Shown one piece after another: positions 61,453-64,000 of a stretch of DNA of 64,000 nt (position 1 is its first letter; every line of letters begins with the position of its first letter). This stretch comes from Crocinitomicaceae bacterium (lineage in GTDB: Bacteria > Bacteroidota > Bacteroidia > Flavobacteriales_D > Crocinitomicaceae). The position numbers were made by a program, and so were the translations under genes. The stretch spans positions 620,001 to 684,000 of the forward strand of contig JACJYW010000003.1 of the NCBI GenBank assembly GCA_020635955.1, given 5' to 3'. Below the pieces are notes generated by a model. That model was not told the origin of the DNA. It ran no database searches and was given only the letters and a program-made list of their open reading frames with translations.

Positions 61453-62946
61453 TTATACCCCTCTTGCTGGTTTTTCTTTAAAGCCAAATCCAGTTTCACC
61501 TTTTGCATCCGCAGTAGCTTCAAGCATTTCGATAGATTCTTCTCTATGCGCTGGTGGAATAACAAATCTTTCTTCAAAAGTTGCTAGAGATGTTAATCTG
61601 AAAATGGCATTTGCAGTGTGTTTGTCAACTTTTGCTTTTGCCATGAGCTCTGCTACTTCGTCATTTGAAAGATCACCAACAGTTTCATTTCTTCTGTGAT
61701 ACTTCACACTCAATAACTTCTGATAAACATCTGTAATGACTTGTGTATCTCCGTTTGAAAATAAAGAAGCAAGATATTTAACCGGGACTCTGTTCTGATC
61801 CACTTTTGGAAAAAGATCAGTCGAAGCAGTCTGATAATTCGAATTTTCATCAACCTGTGCCATAGCCGGCAGCATTGGTGGTACATAAAACAGATTTGGT
61901 ATTGTTCTGAATTCAGGGTGAAGAGGTAATGCAATTCCCCATTCTTTAACAAATTTATAAACTGGCGATTCCTGTGCAGCCTTAATAGTGGAATCGTGAA
62001 TTCCATTTTTTCTAGCGGCTTCAATCACTTTTGGATTATTAGGATCCACGTAAATATTCAATTGGCTTTGCAGTAAATCATTATCAGATGAATTAGCAAC
62101 TTCATGAATTTTAGAAGCATCATACAACATAACACCTAAATACCTGATTCTTCCAACACATGAATGCATACATGCCGGAGCCTGACCTGACTCAAGTCTT
62201 GGATAACAAAGAATACATTTTTCAGATTTGCCGGTATGCCAGTTGTAGTATGATTTTTTATATGGACACGCTGTCACACACATTCTCCAGGCTCTACATC
62301 TTTCCTGGTTGATCAAAACTACTCCATCTTCACCTCGCTTATACAAGGCACCTGAAGGACATGAAGCCACACAAGCTGGATTCAAACAGTGGTTACAGAT
62401 TCTTGGCAAATAGTGAAGTGTCATTTTCTCAAGCTGGAACATAGCTTCCTGCTCGGCTCCTGAAAGCTCTTTGAAGTTGACATCATTTCTTGCGTAATCC
62501 GGAGACCCACCTAAATCATCATCCCAGTTAGGACCTGATTTAATATCAATCGGTTCACCTGTGATCAGTGAAACCGCACGTCCAATTGGCTGATCATTTC
62601 CTTCTGGGGCGGTAAATAGGTCACTATACTTGTAGCACCATGGATGGTAATAATCTTCCAAAACAGGCATGTTCGGGTTGTGGAAAATATTCTTTAGCCC
62701 TTTCAATTTGCCAGCACCTTTAAGAACTAGCTTATCACCCTTTTTTACCCATCCTCCTTTATAAATCTCCTGATCTTCCCATTTAGTTGGGTAGCCTGTA
62801 CCTGGTTTGGTTTCTACATTGTTCCACCACATGTATTCAGCACCTCTTCTATCGGTCCAAACATTTTTACATGCTACTGAGCAAGTGTGACATCCGATAC
62901 ATTTATCGAGATGAAAAACCATTGAAACTTGTGCCCTGATATCCAT
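61453..62946 (-). CDS. narH: Nitrate reductase beta subunit NarH
   Basis: The 497-residue protein has four ferredoxin-type cysteine groups: CIGCHTCSVACKNVW (about 16), CNHCLNPACVASCPSG (about 187), CRAWRMCVTACPYKK (about 220) and CILCYPRLESGQAPACMHSC (about 247). The third group has tryptophan in place of a cysteine, the signature of the [3Fe-4S] cluster in respiratory NarH. It carries electrons from NarI hemes to NarG. It lies 25 bases after narG. Confidence 0.97.
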   Translation of the reverse strand: MDIRAQVSMVFHLDKCIGCHTCSVACKNVWTDRRGAEYMWWNNVETKPGTGYPTKWEDQEIYKGGWVKKGDKLVLKGAGKLKGLKNIFHNPNMPVLEDYYHPWCYKYSDLFTAPEGNDQPIGRAVSLITGEPIDIKSGPNWDDDLGGSPDYARNDVNFKELSGAEQEAMFQLEKMTLHYLPRICNHCLNPACVASCPSGALYKRGEDGVVLINQERCRAWRMCVTACPYKKSYYNWHTGKSEKCILCYPRLESGQAPACMHSCVGRIRYLGVMLYDASKIHEVANSSDNDLLQSQLNIYVDPNNPKVIEAARKNGIHDSTIKAAQESPVYKFVKEWGIALPLHPEFRTIPNLFYVPPMLPAMAQVDENSNYQTASTDLFPKVDQNRVPVKYLASLFSNGDTQVITDVYQKLLSVKYHRRNETVGDLSNDEVAELMAKAKVDKHTANAIFRLTSLATFEERFVIPPAHREESIEMLEATADAKGETGFGFKEKPARGV

Positions 62947-62971
62947 ATTATTTGATTTTAATCTGTCTTAA

Positions 62972-64000
62972 TTAGTATTCTACTTTGTTCATTTTTCTTA
63001 CAAGGACGTGGGTATCTCTATTTACACCAACCGGTCCCCAGTAATTAAAATGGTATGTAAACTGTCCGTAACCACCGCACATCAAATTCGGTTTGAGGTG
63101 AACCCTGGTAAATGAGTTGTTCATTCCACCCCTTCTTGGTTCACCATTTTTTCCTCGTCTGATCTGAGATTTTGGAATATTATACGTTCTTTCAACTGCG
63201 TGATAGACTATACATACGCCTTTGGGAATTCTGGCACTTACACAAGCTCTCGCCACATATACTCCATGATCGTTGTACACTTCAACGTGGTCATTGTCCT
63301 TTATTCCCAATTCTGCTGCATCTTTTTCACTCATCCAGCATGGTTCATTACCTCTTGACAATGTTAACATTCTCAATGTATCTCCATAAGTAGAGTGAAT
63401 ATGCCACTTACCATGTGGAGTAAGACAATTCAACATTTTTGCTTTACCATCATTTACTGTCTTTCTCAAATCTCCATAAGCTTCAGGAGTAGGTGATGGT
63501 TTGTAGGTTGATAAGTGTTCACCGAATGCTATGTAAGCATCATGATCAAGATAGAAATGCTGTCTACCAGTGAGAGTTCTCCATGGAACAAACATATCAA
63601 CGTTATAGGTATAGGCAGCATATGTTCTACCCTCATGCATTAATCCCGACCAAAGTGGCGAAGAATTGTATCGTTTAGGCTGAGCCTGTAGATCGCGGTA
63701 TTCAATGTTGACCTCTAGATACGGTTTACCTAATTCTGCAATTTCCTCAACGCCAATCTTTTCAGACATTGTTTTATAACATCTGTCCGCAAGGGTTCCG
63801 TTGGTAAGCGAAGACAGTTTTAATATAGCATTTATAGCCTCGGTATCATCTTTCAACGAAGGATACTCAGTACCATCATTCCATTTCTGGATATGCTGTC
63901 TGTGTTCAAGCATTTCTTCATAAATATCCTCACACATGTAGTGATTTCCATGAGCGCCCAACCCGTTTTCAGCTACACCTTTTCCTAATGAGATGAACTT
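62972..64000 (-). CDS. narG: Respiratory nitrate reductase alpha subunit NarG (5' part beyond window)
   Basis: The frame is open to the right edge, with 342 C-terminal residues visible. They match the end of the molybdopterin-guanine-dinucleotide enzyme: GKGVAENGLGAHGNHYMCEDIYEEM, LTGRQHFYLDHDAYIAFGE, LTPHGKWHIHSTYGDTLRMLTLSRG, DNDHVEVYNDHGVYVARACVS and GGMNNSFTRVHLKPNLMCGGYGQF. The apparent TTG start at 63961 is internal, not a real start. Its promoter lies outside, so control of nar by the shared site cannot be seen here. Confidence 0.97.
   Translation of the reverse strand, partial: KFISLGKGVAENGLGAHGNHYMCEDIYEEMLEHRQHIQKWNDGTEYPSLKDDTEAINAILKLSSLTNGTLADRCYKTMSEKIGVEEIAELGKPYLEVNIEYRDLQAQPKRYNSSPLWSGLMHEGRTYAAYTYNVDMFVPWRTLTGRQHFYLDHDAYIAFGEHLSTYKPSPTPEAYGDLRKTVNDGKAKMLNCLTPHGKWHIHSTYGDTLRMLTLSRGNEPCWMSEKDAAELGIKDNDHVEVYNDHGVYVARACVSARIPKGVCIVYHAVERTYNIPKSQIRRGKNGEPRRGGMNNSFTRVHLKPNLMCGGYGQFTYHFNYWGPVGVNRDTHVLVRKMNKVEY

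Noticed and set aside
63961..64000. TTG at 63961 as narG start
   Set aside because: The frame and NarG similarity continue to the window edge, so this is an internal codon.

Overview
The window looks like chromosomal DNA of a Bacteroidota bacterium, most likely a marine-type member of the Flavobacteriales. Support for this comes from low GC, a gliding/type IX secretion type-B C-terminal domain protein, SPOR and PD40 envelope proteins, an EI24 family protein, and promoters of the Bacteroidota type (TTTG about 19 bases upstream of TAnnTTTG, seen clearly in front of the tRNA). No rRNA genes, CRISPR arrays or IS transposases were seen.

Layout. 1-16.4 kb: envelope and secreted proteins (partial amidase with CUB domain, vWA membrane protein, TPR/PD40 protein, barrel protein with SPOR repeats, T9SS substrate) plus several unknown proteins. 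16.6-20.8 kb: a tRNA-Arg(ACG) gene whose 3' half is overlapped by a large serine recombinase gene. This starts a roughly 4 kb cryptic mobile element with a MerR-like regulator, a zinc-ribbon-like protein and five very small genes, ending near a six-copy 10-bp repeat array. 20.8-22.3 kb: two adjacent decayed genes (HTTM and DUF5819-like). 22.4-25.3 kb: pentaheme lipoprotein, DUF302 protein and proline dehydrogenase.

25.3-64 kb: a nitrate and nitric oxide respiration island. It holds three Crp/Fnr-type regulators (one with FNR-like cysteines) and an Rrf2 regulator. It also holds molybdenum cofactor genes (moeA, moaD, a fused moaC-moaB, moaA), two NarK transporters, two RIC/ScdA di-iron repair proteins (one frameshifted), a hemerythrin-like protein, an NnrS/heme-copper-like 12-TM protein and an outer membrane barrel. 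NorC and an unusual NorB, tyrosine phenol-lyase plus tryptophanase, an ADP-forming acyl-CoA synthetase with nadA and nadB, heme A synthase, a B12-dependent ribonucleotide reductase, a molybdate transporter and narGHJI follow; narG runs off the right edge. No nitrite reductase or nitrous oxide reductase is present in the window.

The main new observation is a shared DNA site, TGAT-N4-ATCA, usually flanked as ATA..TAT. It occurs in front of at least a dozen transcription units of the island. In many cases its centre lies about 41.5 bases upstream of the start point predicted from a TAnnTTTG -7 element, the classical activator position of FNR/DNR regulators. The sites define a candidate regulon, connect amino acid lyases and a desaturase to nitrate/NO respiration, and help choose several start codons.
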